Below are positions 49,572 to 57,260 of a stretch of DNA of 64,000 nucleotides, piece by piece; within the stretch, counting starts at the first letter, position 1, and every line of letters begins with the position of its first letter. This stretch comes from Dorea_D hominis (GTDB taxonomy: Bacteria; Bacillota; Clostridia; Lachnospirales; Lachnospiraceae). The notes under the pieces are model-generated. The model ran no database searches. It was not told where the DNA came from and saw only the letters and a list, made by a program, of their open reading frames with translations. The stretch lies in contig NZ_JACOOY010000011.1 of NCBI RefSeq assembly GCF_014287705.1, positions 38,186 to 102,185 on the forward strand, in the 5' to 3' direction. Made by a program: the position numbers and the translations under genes.

Positions 49572-50216
49572 ATGAAAATTATTATGTTAGGAGCCCCTGG
49601 AGCGGGCAAGGGAACTCAGGCAAAGAAAATTGCCGCAAAATATAACATTCCTCATATTTCAACCGGAGACATCTTTAGAGCAAACATTAAAAATGGTACG
49701 GAATTGGGTAAACAAGCGAAAACGTACATGGATCAGGGACTTCTTGTTCCGGATGAACTGGTTGTAGATCTCGTTGTAGACCGCGTGAACCAGGAAGATT
49801 GTAAAGAAGGATATGTTCTGGACGGATTTCCGAGAACAATCCCGCAGGCAGAAGCATTGGATGTTGCACTTGAAAAACTGGGACAGAAAATAGATTATGC
49901 GATTGATGTAGATGTCCCGGATGAGAATATAGTTCATCGTATGGGTGGCCGCCGTGCATGTGTAGGTTGTGGCGCAACATATCATCTGGAATATGCTCCG
50001 ACCAAAGTAGATGGTATCTGCGATACATGCGGAAAAGAGCTAATTTTAAGAGATGATGACAAGCCGGAGACAGTGAAGAAACGTCTTGGGGTATATCATG
50101 AGCAGACACAGCCGTTGATTGACTATTATACAAAAGCCGGAATACTGACTACAGTCGATGGAACGATTGATATCGAGGATGTATTCCAGACAATCGTAAA
50201 GATTTTAGGAGAATAA
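49572..50216 (+). CDS. adk: Adenylate kinase
   Basis: Protein of 214 residues, the long LID form. It equilibrates ATP, ADP and AMP. The P-loop GAPGAGKGTQAKKIA at residues 7-21, GDIFRANIKNGTELG, DGFPRTIPQAEAL and, in the LID, two pairs of Cys (CVGC and CDTC near 130-153) that bind structural zinc as in Gram-positive enzymes are visible. AAGGAGG precedes the ATG. map follows after 4 bases. Confidence 0.98.
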   Translation: MKIIMLGAPGAGKGTQAKKIAAKYNIPHISTGDIFRANIKNGTELGKQAKTYMDQGLLVPDELVVDLVVDRVNQEDCKEGYVLDGFPRTIPQAEALDVALEKLGQKIDYAIDVDVPDENIVHRMGGRRACVGCGATYHLEYAPTKVDGICDTCGKELILRDDDKPETVKKRLGVYHEQTQPLIDYYTKAGILTTVDGTIDIEDVFQTIVKILGE

Positions 50217-50220
50217 GAAC

Positions 50221-50982
50221 ATGCCAATTACAGTAAAATCGTCCAGAGAAATTGAATTAATGACAGAAGCCGGACGTATATTGGAAATTGTTCATAAGGA
50301 ATTAGAAAAAGCACTTCATCCGGGAATGACGACCAAGGCAATCGACCGCCTTGGTGAAGAGATCATCCGCAGCTATGGATGTATCCCGTCATTTCTGGAT
50401 TACAATGGATATCCGGCATCAATCTGTGTGTCAGTGAACGATGAAGTGGTTCACGGAATTCCGAGTGAACACAGGATCATCAGAGAAGGCGACATTGTCA
50501 GCCTGGATGCAGGAGTTATTTATAAAGGATATCACTCGGATGCAGCACGTACACATTGCGTTGGAGAAGTATCCAAAGAGGCGCAGGATCTGGTACGCGT
50601 GACAAGAGAGTGTTTCTTCGAAGGTATAAAATACGCGAAAGAAGGCAATCATTTATTTGATATATCCGGGGCAATCGGAAGATACGCTGAAGAGAGAGGA
50701 TACGGCGTTGTGCGTGACCTGTGCGGCCATGGCATAGGAACAGCACTTCATGAGGCACCGGAGATACCGAATTATGAGATGAAGCGTAAAGGTGTACTGT
50801 TAAAAGCCGGAATGACACTTGCTATTGAACCTATGATTAACATCGGTGGATGGGAAGTTGACTGGATGGATGATGACTGGACTGTAGTAACAAGAGACCA
50901 TTCGTTATCTGCACATTATGAGAATACGGTATTGATCACAGAAAACGAACCGAAACTTCTTTCTTTAACTGAGGGCATATAG
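50221..50982 (+). CDS. map: Type I methionine aminopeptidase
   Basis: Protein of 253 residues. It removes the initiator Met co-translationally. Metal ligands are recognisable: Asp in SLDAGVIYKGYHSDAAR (two Asp), His in LCGHGIGTALHEAP, and Glu in AIEPMINI and YENTVLI. The N-terminal SH3-binding extension of some homologues is missing, as usual for this operon context. It starts four bases after adk and ends just before the KOW protein gene. Confidence 0.98.
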   Translation: MPITVKSSREIELMTEAGRILEIVHKELEKALHPGMTTKAIDRLGEEIIRSYGCIPSFLDYNGYPASICVSVNDEVVHGIPSEHRIIREGDIVSLDAGVIYKGYHSDAARTHCVGEVSKEAQDLVRVTRECFFEGIKYAKEGNHLFDISGAIGRYAEERGYGVVRDLCGHGIGTALHEAPEIPNYEMKRKGVLLKAGMTLAIEPMINIGGWEVDWMDDDWTVVTRDHSLSAHYENTVLITENEPKLLSLTEGI

Positions 50983-50983
50983 T

Positions 50984-51244
50984 ATGGACAGATTTGAAAA
51001 AGGAATGCTTGTCAGATCGAAAGCCGGACATGATGCGGGAGAGATCTTTATCATAACCGGAACAGAAGATGCATATGTATATCTGGCGGATGGAAGACTA
51101 CGCACGTTACAGAAACCAAAAAAGAAAAAGAAGAAACATGTGCAGATCATATTGCAGCAATATGATATACAGGATGCAGACGATGTAAAGATCAGACGGA
51201 TCATAAAGGAATGGAATAAGAAAGAAGAAAATCAGGAGGATTAG
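50984..51244 (+). CDS. KOW domain RNA-binding protein (L14e/L27e-like)
   Basis: Protein of 86 residues. The N-terminal KOW pattern GMLVRSKAGHDAGEIFIITG followed by AYVYLADGRLRTLQKPKKKKKK resembles the RNA-binding KOW domains of archaeal/eukaryotic L14e and L27e. It occurs between map and infA in many Clostridia and probably binds rRNA or assembling ribosomes; the function is unproven. It starts one base after the map stop and ends two bases before infA, with the infA ribosome site (AGGAGG) in its last codons. Confidence 0.85.
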   Translation: MDRFEKGMLVRSKAGHDAGEIFIITGTEDAYVYLADGRLRTLQKPKKKKKKHVQIILQQYDIQDADDVKIRRIIKEWNKKEENQED

Positions 51245-51246
51245 AG

Positions 51247-51465
51247 ATGTCAAAAGCTGACGTAATTGAAATTGAAGGAACTGTAGTAGAAAAATTACCT
51301 AACGCAATGTTTCAGGTAGAACTGGAAAATGGTCACCAGGTACTTGCACATATCAGTGGAAAGCTCAGAATGAACTTTATCAAGATTCTGCCAGGTGACA
51401 AAGTAACTTTAGAATTATCCCCATATGATCTTTCAAAAGGAAGAATTATCTGGAGAGATAAATAA
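51247..51465 (+). CDS. infA: Translation initiation factor IF-1
   Basis: Protein of 72 residues, exact family length. A single S1-like OB fold that fills the A site during initiation. MSKADVIEIEGTVVEKLPNA at the start, FQVELENGHQVLAHISGKLR and the RIIWRDK end are conserved. The ribosome site lies in the preceding KOW gene. A possible promoter (TTGACT at about 51480, TATACTATATAAG near 51500) follows it, before rpmJ. Confidence 0.98.
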   Translation: MSKADVIEIEGTVVEKLPNAMFQVELENGHQVLAHISGKLRMNFIKILPGDKVTLELSPYDLSKGRIIWRDK

Positions 51466-51622
51466 ATTATAAAAAGTCTATTGACTTTGCTGGACAAATG
51501 ATGCTATACTATATAAGCGCGTTTTCGGGCATTTCTATGTGTAAAGACGAATGAGTTGCGGTTTTTACAGCGAAAAAGCGCAAGATACAAAAGGCAGAGC
51601 AATGGATGAAAGGAGGATCCCC

Positions 51623-51736
51623 GTGAAGGTTAGATCATCAGTAAAACCAATTTGCGAAAAATGCAAAGTAATCAAAAGAAAAGGAAGCGTTCGCATTATC
51701 TGCGAGAACCCGAAGCATAAACAGAGACAGGGTTAA
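51623..51736 (+). CDS. rpmJ: 50S ribosomal protein L36
   Basis: Protein of 37 residues from GTG 51623, with AAGGAGG 6-7 bases upstream. The zinc-binding form: C-E-K-C (residues 11-14), Cys near 27 and the C-terminal His make the ligand set; sequence KVRSSVKPICEKCKVIKRKG is canonical. Longer in-frame starts upstream would add residues no L36 has. Spacing to rpsM is large (237 bases, structured). Confidence 0.97.
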   Translation: MKVRSSVKPICEKCKVIKRKGSVRIICENPKHKQRQG

Positions 51737-51973
51737 TTAAGGCGGCTGATAGACGACACACCAGGAGGTGTGTAGACTATTTGAAATATACAAGGAAACA
51801 CCTGTAGCCGGTGACTATCCTCGTATATTGCTTCTAATGCCGGCTCGTCATTGCCGTTTTATGAAGCGGTGGCCGGAAAGGGTGTGGATACCGACACACC
51901 TGGGATTTCATTAAGAGAATCCCCTATTAAAGACAATGAAAACTAAGTAAAAAGAAAATGGAGGAACAATCAC
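51737..51973 (+). other. Structured rpmJ-rpsM intergenic leader
   Basis: It contains CACACC-AGGA-GGTGTG (51757-51772), AGCCGG (51806-51811) paired with CCGGCT (51840-51845), further GCCGG/CCGGC repeats up to about 51876, and GGGATT (51902-51907) paired with AATCCC (51918-51923). No T-run follows. Likely an autoregulatory leader of the rpsM-rpsK-rpsD-rpoA-rplQ group; no known class assigned. Confidence 0.45.
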
Positions 51974-52342
51974 ATGGCTCGTATAGCAGGTGTAGACTTA
52001 CCAAGAGACAAACGTGTCGAGATCGGATTAACTTATATCTATGGAATCGGCAGAGCAAGTGCAACACGTATTTTAGCAGAAGCAGGCGTTGATGCTGATA
52101 TCCGCTGCAGAGATCTGACAGACGAAGACGTTAAGAAGATCAGTGCAGTAATCGATGAGACACAGACAGTAGAAGGTGATCTTCGTAGAGAGATCGCTCT
52201 GAACATTAAGAGACTTCAGGAGATCGGATGCTACAGAGGTATCCGTCACAGAAAAGGACTTCCGGTTCGTGGTCAGAAGACTAAGACAAATGCAAGAACA
52301 AGAAAAGGTCCTAAGAGAACAGTAGCAAACAAAAAGAAATAA
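51974..52342 (+). CDS. rpsM: 30S ribosomal protein S13
   Basis: Protein of 122 residues. S13 forms the head-to-50S bridge and contacts P-site tRNA. MARIAGVDLPRDKRVEIGLT, YIYGIGRASATRILAEAGVD and the basic tail with RGLPVRGQKTKTNARTRKGP (preceded here by HRK) are diagnostic. GGAGGAA precedes the ATG. rpsK follows after 30 bases. Confidence 0.98.
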   Translation: MARIAGVDLPRDKRVEIGLTYIYGIGRASATRILAEAGVDADIRCRDLTDEDVKKISAVIDETQTVEGDLRREIALNIKRLQEIGCYRGIRHRKGLPVRGQKTKTNARTRKGPKRTVANKKK

Positions 52343-52372
52343 TTAAAAAGGAAAGTGTAGGTTAGTTTTATT

Positions 52373-52768
52373 ATGGCAAAGAAAGTTACAAAAAAAGTGA
52401 CAAAGAGACGTGTCAAGAAAAACGTTGAACATGGACAGGCTCACATCCAGTCATCTTTTAATAACACAATCGTTACATTAACAGATGCTCAGGGAAATGC
52501 TCTTTCATGGGCAAGTGCAGGCGGTCTTGGATTTAGAGGTTCAAGAAAATCTACCCCTTATGCAGCTCAGATGGCAGCTGAAACAGCAGCTAAAGCAGCA
52601 TTAGTACATGGTTTGAAATCAGTTGACGTTATGGTTAAAGGACCAGGTTCAGGTAGAGAAGCAGCAATTCGTGCCCTGCAGGCATGCGGAATTGACGTAA
52701 CAAGTATCAAGGATGTTACTCCGGTACCACACAATGGCTGCCGTCCGCCGAAACGCAGAAGAGTGTAA
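52373..52768 (+). CDS. rpsK: 30S ribosomal protein S11
   Basis: Protein of 131 residues. S11 lies on the 30S platform near the E site. GQAHIQSSFNNTIVTLTDAQ, the KSTPYAAQMAAETAAKAALV segment and the DVTPVPHNGCRPPKRRRV end identify it. The ribosome site is weak (GGAAAGTG farther upstream), so coupling with rpsM is likely. Confidence 0.98.
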   Translation: MAKKVTKKVTKRRVKKNVEHGQAHIQSSFNNTIVTLTDAQGNALSWASAGGLGFRGSRKSTPYAAQMAAETAAKAALVHGLKSVDVMVKGPGSGREAAIRALQACGIDVTSIKDVTPVPHNGCRPPKRRRV

Positions 52769-52830
52769 TACTTATTTTAGATTTATTATACGCTTACCGT
52801 AAACTGATTGAAATTAGGAGGAAATAAAAC

Positions 52831-53424
52831 ATGGCAGTAAATAGAGTTCCGGTTCTTAAAAGATGCCGTTCTCTCGGAATGGATCCGGTATATTTAGGAA
52901 TTGATAAAAAGTCCAACAGACAGTTAAAAAGATCCAATAGAAAAATGAGCGAGTATGGTCTTCAGTTACGTGAAAAACAGAAAGCTAAATTCATCTATGG
53001 TGTATTAGAGAAACCTTTCAGAAACTACTACAAGAAAGCTAAACAGATGTCAGGTATGACTGGTGAAAACCTGATGGTTTTTCTTGAGTCCAGACTGGAC
53101 AACGTAGTATTCCGTATGGGACTTGCAAGAACAAGACGTGAAGCAAGACAGATCGTTGACCACAAACATGTACTTGTTAATGGTAAACAGGTAAACATCC
53201 CATCTTACCTTATCAAAGCTGGTGATGTGATCGAAATCAAAGAAGCTAAGAAGAGCTCAACAAGATATAAAGAGATCGTAGAAGTTACAGGCGGACGTAT
53301 GGTTCCGGATTGGTTAGAAGTTGACGCTGAAGCTCTGAAAGGAACAGTTAAAGAACTTCCAAACCGTGAAGCAATCGATGTTCCAGTAGACGAGATGTTA
53401 ATCGTCGAGTTGTATTCTAAATAA
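52831..53424 (+). CDS. rpsD: 30S ribosomal protein S4
   Basis: Protein of 197 residues. S4 is a primary 16S binder, and in B. subtilis it represses its own synthesis. The zinc-free N-terminus (MAVNRVPVLKRCRSLGMDPV) and the S4 RNA-binding domain RLDNVVFRMGLARTRREARQ with HKHVLVNGKQVNIPSYLIK are visible. TTAGGAGG precedes the ATG. It is directly followed by rpoA, as in E. coli and many Clostridia. Confidence 0.98.
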   Translation: MAVNRVPVLKRCRSLGMDPVYLGIDKKSNRQLKRSNRKMSEYGLQLREKQKAKFIYGVLEKPFRNYYKKAKQMSGMTGENLMVFLESRLDNVVFRMGLARTRREARQIVDHKHVLVNGKQVNIPSYLIKAGDVIEIKEAKKSSTRYKEIVEVTGGRMVPDWLEVDAEALKGTVKELPNREAIDVPVDEMLIVELYSK

Positions 53425-53454
53425 TAACCCGTAACACCACAGGAGGTGGACTTA

Positions 53455-54414
53455 GTGTTTGATTTTAATAAACCCAATATTGAAATAACTGAGATTTCAG
53501 AAGATAAGAAATATGGAAGATTCGTTGTAGAACCACTCGAAAGAGGATATGGTACAACATTAGGTAACTCCCTTAGAAGAATCATGCTTTCATCTTTACC
53601 GGGTGCTGCAATCAGCCAGGTGAAGATTGATGGGGTACTTCATGAGTTCAGCTCCATTCCAGGGGTGAAAGAGGATGTTACAGAGATTATCATGAACTTG
53701 AAATCACTGGCTATCAAGAATACATCCGAGACAGATGAGCCTAAGACAGCTTATATCGAGTTCGAGGGTGAAGGTGTTGTAACAGCAGCAGACATTCAGG
53801 TGGATCAGGACATCGAGATCATGAATCCTGAGACAGTAATCGCTACACTGAACGGCGGTGCAGACAGCAAGCTTTACATGGAATTAACCATCACGAAAGG
53901 AAGAGGATATGTAAGCTCTGATAAGAATAAGAACGACGATTTGCCGATTGCGGTAATTCCGATTGATTCTATCTACACACCGGTTGAACGTGTAAATCTT
54001 ACCGTTGAAAATACTCGTGTTGGTCAGATTACAGATTTTGACAAATTAACATTAGATGTATACACAAACGGAACACTGCTCCCGGATGAAGCAGTAAGTT
54101 TGGCAGCTAAGGTACTCAGCGAGCACCTGAAACTGTTCATTGATCTGTCAGAAGTAGCTCAGGCTGCAGAAGTAATGATCGAAAAAGAAGATGACGAGAA
54201 AGAGAAAGTGCTTGAGATGAGCATTGACGAATTAGAGTTATCTGTACGTTCTTACAATTGTCTGAAGAGGGCTGGTATTAACACGGTTGAAGAACTGACA
54301 AACAGAACACCGGAAGACATGATGAAAGTTCGTAACCTTGGACGTAAGTCCTTAGAAGAAGTACTTGCTAAGCTTGATGAATTAGGATTAAGCTTAAGCA
54401 AAGGAGAGGAATAA
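53455..54414 (+). CDS. rpoA: RNA polymerase alpha subunit
   Basis: Protein of 319 residues from GTG 53455 (AGGAGGTG 6 bases upstream; an in-frame GTG three codons earlier overlaps that site). The N-terminal dimerisation domain (GRFVVEPLERGYGTTLGNSL and RRIMLSSLPGAAI) and the C-terminal DNA-binding domain with the helix-hairpin-helix LELSVRSYNCLKRAGINTVE and VRNLGRKSLEEV are complete. The next gene, rplQ, follows after 122 bases containing TTCTGCTG/CAGCAGA pairing and CGGGTTT/AAGCCCG, possibly an L17 leader. Confidence 0.98.
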   Translation: MFDFNKPNIEITEISEDKKYGRFVVEPLERGYGTTLGNSLRRIMLSSLPGAAISQVKIDGVLHEFSSIPGVKEDVTEIIMNLKSLAIKNTSETDEPKTAYIEFEGEGVVTAADIQVDQDIEIMNPETVIATLNGGADSKLYMELTITKGRGYVSSDKNKNDDLPIAVIPIDSIYTPVERVNLTVENTRVGQITDFDKLTLDVYTNGTLLPDEAVSLAAKVLSEHLKLFIDLSEVAQAAEVMIEKEDDEKEKVLEMSIDELELSVRSYNCLKRAGINTVEELTNRTPEDMMKVRNLGRKSLEEVLAKLDELGLSLSKGEE

Positions 54415-54536
54415 ATCGGGTTTCCACGGTTTTTCCTAAAAGTGCCTTCTGCTGATAAGTCTGAAAGTGCACAGCAGAGCATTTGGCTAGTAAGCCCGAA
54501 GAGTATAACCAAGTGTAAATATGGAGGATATGAATA

Positions 54537-55073
54537 ATGGCAAAGTATAGAAAACTCGGCAGAACATCAAGCCAGAGAAAAGCTTTATTAAGAAACCAGG
54601 TAACAGCATTACTTAACAATGGTAAGATCAAGACTACAGAAGCTAAAGCTAAAGAGATCCGCAAGATCGCTGAAGGTCTGATCGCTATGGCTGTCAGAGA
54701 AAAAGACAACTTTGAAGAAGTAACTGTTAAAGCTAAAGTTGCTCGCAAAGACAAAGACGGAAAACGTGTAAAAGAAGTTGTAGACGGTAAGAAAGTTACA
54801 GTATACGATGAAGTTGACAAGACAATCAAGAAAGATATGCCTAGCAGACTTCACGCACGTCGTCAGATGTTAAAAGTTCTCTATCCTGTAAAAGAAGTTC
54901 CGACAGCACAGGCTGGAAGAAAGAAAAATACAAAAGATGTTGACCTTGTTGCAAAACTCTTTGATGAGATTGCACCAAAATATGCTGATCGTAACGGTGG
55001 TTACACAAGAATCATCAAGATCGGACAGCGTAAAGGTGATGCAGCAATGGAAGTTCTGATCGAACTGGTTTAA
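54537..55073 (+). CDS. rplQ: 50S ribosomal protein L17
   Basis: Protein of 178 residues. MAKYRKLGRTSSQRKALLRN and the C-terminal GGYTRIIKIGQRKGDAAMEV are canonical L17. It is about 50 residues longer than E. coli L17 because of a Lys-rich insertion (about residues 60-105: KVARKDKDGKRVKEVVDGKK and following), common in Lachnospiraceae. TGGAGGATA precedes the ATG. Last gene of the ribosomal run; a terminator follows. Confidence 0.97.
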   Translation: MAKYRKLGRTSSQRKALLRNQVTALLNNGKIKTTEAKAKEIRKIAEGLIAMAVREKDNFEEVTVKAKVARKDKDGKRVKEVVDGKKVTVYDEVDKTIKKDMPSRLHARRQMLKVLYPVKEVPTAQAGRKKNTKDVDLVAKLFDEIAPKYADRNGGYTRIIKIGQRKGDAAMEVLIELV

Positions 55074-55098
55074 TTATCAGATTGCTGAAAGAATATCG

Positions 55099-55137
55099 GA
55101 AGACTATGAAGCAGAGTTGTTTCATAGTCTTTTTTTG
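55099..55137 (+). terminator. Terminator of the ribosomal operon
   Basis: AGACTATGAA (55101-55110) and TTCATAGTCT (55121-55130) form a perfect 10-bp stem with a 10-base loop, followed by TTTTTT. Confidence 0.92.
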
Positions 55138-55355
55138 CATAAAAAAGTGAAAGGGTTGAAATTGTAGGTGTTCTTGTGAAAATCATTACGCAGGGAATTG
55201 TAATTGTCTTCAACTATATTATTGCTAAATGTTACTTATTCGAAGATTAATTTAGAAAAAGTTAAAGAAAACTGTACAAGTAAGTATAGATGAAATAAAT
55301 AAATTGTGACAAAATCATCAATAAATCGTTAAATTATCTACTTTTGCTGTGCATG

Positions 55356-55384
55356 ATTACAAATGAGAAAAAAAATGCTATAAT
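55356..55384 (+). promoter_or_regulatory. Extended -10 promoter of the hydrogenase operon
   Basis: TGC-TATAAT (TATAAT 55379-55384) with ATTACA at 55356-55361 as a weak -35, 43 bases before the ATG. The 290-base gap after the ribosomal terminator holds nothing else that I can support. Confidence 0.6.
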
Positions 55385-55427
55385 AAGAAAACTGCATCAA
55401 TAATAATACAAAGAAGGGATGTATGAA

Positions 55428-57260
55428 ATGAGTAGGTTAGAAATTGCCTCTCCAAAAAAGGCGAAAATCGTTATGGAAGGCCTTTACAAAGATCTGGAGA
55501 GAAGAATCGAATCAAGCCCTCCGGGCTTATGTCCGGTTGATATGGCAAGAGCATTTTTGGAGTTATGTCACGCACAGACATGTGGAAAGTGTGTACCATG
55601 CCGTATTGGATTGGGACAGTTAAACCAGTTCATCAAAGATGTACTGGATGGTAAAGCAACAATGGAGACATTAGACACTATGGAGCAGACAGCATTGTCT
55701 ATTATGGAATCAGCGGACTGTGCGATTGGTTACGAAGCTGCGAACATGGTATACAAAGGACTGATCGGATATCGCGATGATTATGTAGAGCATATTCAGA
55801 GAGGACGTTGTACCTGTACATATAATCAGCCGGTACCTTGTGTGTCTTTATGTCCGGCACATGTTGATATTCCGGGATATATTGCATTAGTAGGAGAAGG
55901 AAGATATGCGGATGCAATCCGCCTGATCCGTAAGGATAATCCATTCCCGACGACATGTGGATTTATCTGTGAGCATCCTTGTGAGGCAAGATGCCGCAGA
56001 AACATGGTAGATGATTCTGTAAATATCCGCGGACTGAAACGTGTTGCGGCTGATTTCGCAGGAGAAGTAGAGCCGCCGAAGTGTGCAAAGAGCACAGGTA
56101 AGAAGATCGCAGTACTCGGTGGAGGACCGGGAGGATTAAGTGCAGCATATTATCTTCAGTTAATGGGGCATCAGACAACTGTATATGAGATGCTTCCGAA
56201 ACTGGGAGGAATGTTACGTTATGGTATTCCAAACTATCGTCTGCCGAAAGAGAGACTCGAAGATGACATTAACGCAATTCTGAAGACCGGAGTAGAAGTC
56301 AAATACGGTCTGAAGATTGGTCAGGATATCAATATTCAGGAATTAAGAGAACAGTACGATGCAGTGCTGATTACAATCGGAGCTAGTACAGATAAGAAAC
56401 TGGGCCTTGACGGGGAAGACGCAGATGGAATCTTATCCGCAGTGCAGTTCTTACGTAATGTAGGAAAGAACGAGATCATGGATTTGACCGGAAAAGAAGT
56501 TGCTGTCATCGGTGGCGGTAACGTATCCATGGATGCAGTTCGTACAGCTAAGAGACTGGGCGCTAAGAAGGTAAGTATCGTATATCGTAGACGAGTAGCA
56601 GATATGACAGCTCTTCCGGGGGAAATAGAAGGCGCTGTAGCAGAAGGTATCGAATTACAGACACTCAAAGCACCTGCTTCACTCGATATTGATGAGAAGC
56701 ACCATATTAAGGGAATTTATGTAACTCCGCAGATGATCAGTTCTATCAAAGATGGAAGAGCAAGCATCAAACCGACCGGAGAAGACGACATTTATATCCC
56801 ATGTGATGTACTGATCGTAGCAATCGGACAGAATATCGAGACACGTCATTTTGAAGAAGCAGGTATCCCGGTTGAGCGTGGTAAGATCGTTACAAAGAGT
56901 ACAGGAACATTTGAGAATATGCCAGGTGTATTTGCCGGTGGAGACTGTGCAAGTGGTCCGGCATCTGTTATTAAAGCAATTGCTGCTGCAAAAGTTGTTG
57001 CTGCCAATATTGATGAATATCTGGGATACCATCACGAGATTTCCTGTGATGTTGAGATTCCGGAAGCAGCCCTTCGTGACAGAACTCCATGTGGAAGAGT
57101 CAATCTGACAGAGCGTGAAGCATGTGAGAGAGTCTGTGATTTTGAAGGCGTAGAAAACTGTATGACAGAGAAGGAAGCAAAACAGGAGGCAAGCAGATGC
57201 CTTCGCTGCGATCACTTTGGATACGGAATATTTAAAGGAGGCAGAGAGACATTATGGTAA
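55428..57260 (+). CDS. NuoF-tail / GltD-like FAD-NAD(P) oxidoreductase partner of the hydrogenase
   Basis: Protein of 610 residues. Residues about 45-115 resemble the Fe-S end of NADH dehydrogenase NuoF (CHAQTCGKCVPCRIGLGQL). A Cys-rich segment (CTCTYNQPVPCVSLCPAHVD, CGFICEHPCEARCRR) of the GltD-type ferredoxin domain follows. Then come two nucleotide-binding Rossmann folds (VLGGGPGGLSAAYYLQLMG and VAVIGGGNVSMDAVRTAKRLG) and FAGGDCASGPASVIKAIAA. It should pass electrons between NAD(P)H and the HydA it overlaps by 7 bases. ATG 55428 is chosen for AAGAAGGG 9 bases upstream; an ATG three codons earlier touches that site. It lacks the FMN domain of classical NuoF/HydB. Confidence 0.88.
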   Translation: MSRLEIASPKKAKIVMEGLYKDLERRIESSPPGLCPVDMARAFLELCHAQTCGKCVPCRIGLGQLNQFIKDVLDGKATMETLDTMEQTALSIMESADCAIGYEAANMVYKGLIGYRDDYVEHIQRGRCTCTYNQPVPCVSLCPAHVDIPGYIALVGEGRYADAIRLIRKDNPFPTTCGFICEHPCEARCRRNMVDDSVNIRGLKRVAADFAGEVEPPKCAKSTGKKIAVLGGGPGGLSAAYYLQLMGHQTTVYEMLPKLGGMLRYGIPNYRLPKERLEDDINAILKTGVEVKYGLKIGQDINIQELREQYDAVLITIGASTDKKLGLDGEDADGILSAVQFLRNVGKNEIMDLTGKEVAVIGGGNVSMDAVRTAKRLGAKKVSIVYRRRVADMTALPGEIEGAVAEGIELQTLKAPASLDIDEKHHIKGIYVTPQMISSIKDGRASIKPTGEDDIYIPCDVLIVAIGQNIETRHFEEAGIPVERGKIVTKSTGTFENMPGVFAGGDCASGPASVIKAIAAAKVVAANIDEYLGYHHEISCDVEIPEAALRDRTPCGRVNLTEREACERVCDFEGVENCMTEKEAKQEASRCLRCDHFGYGIFKGGRETLW

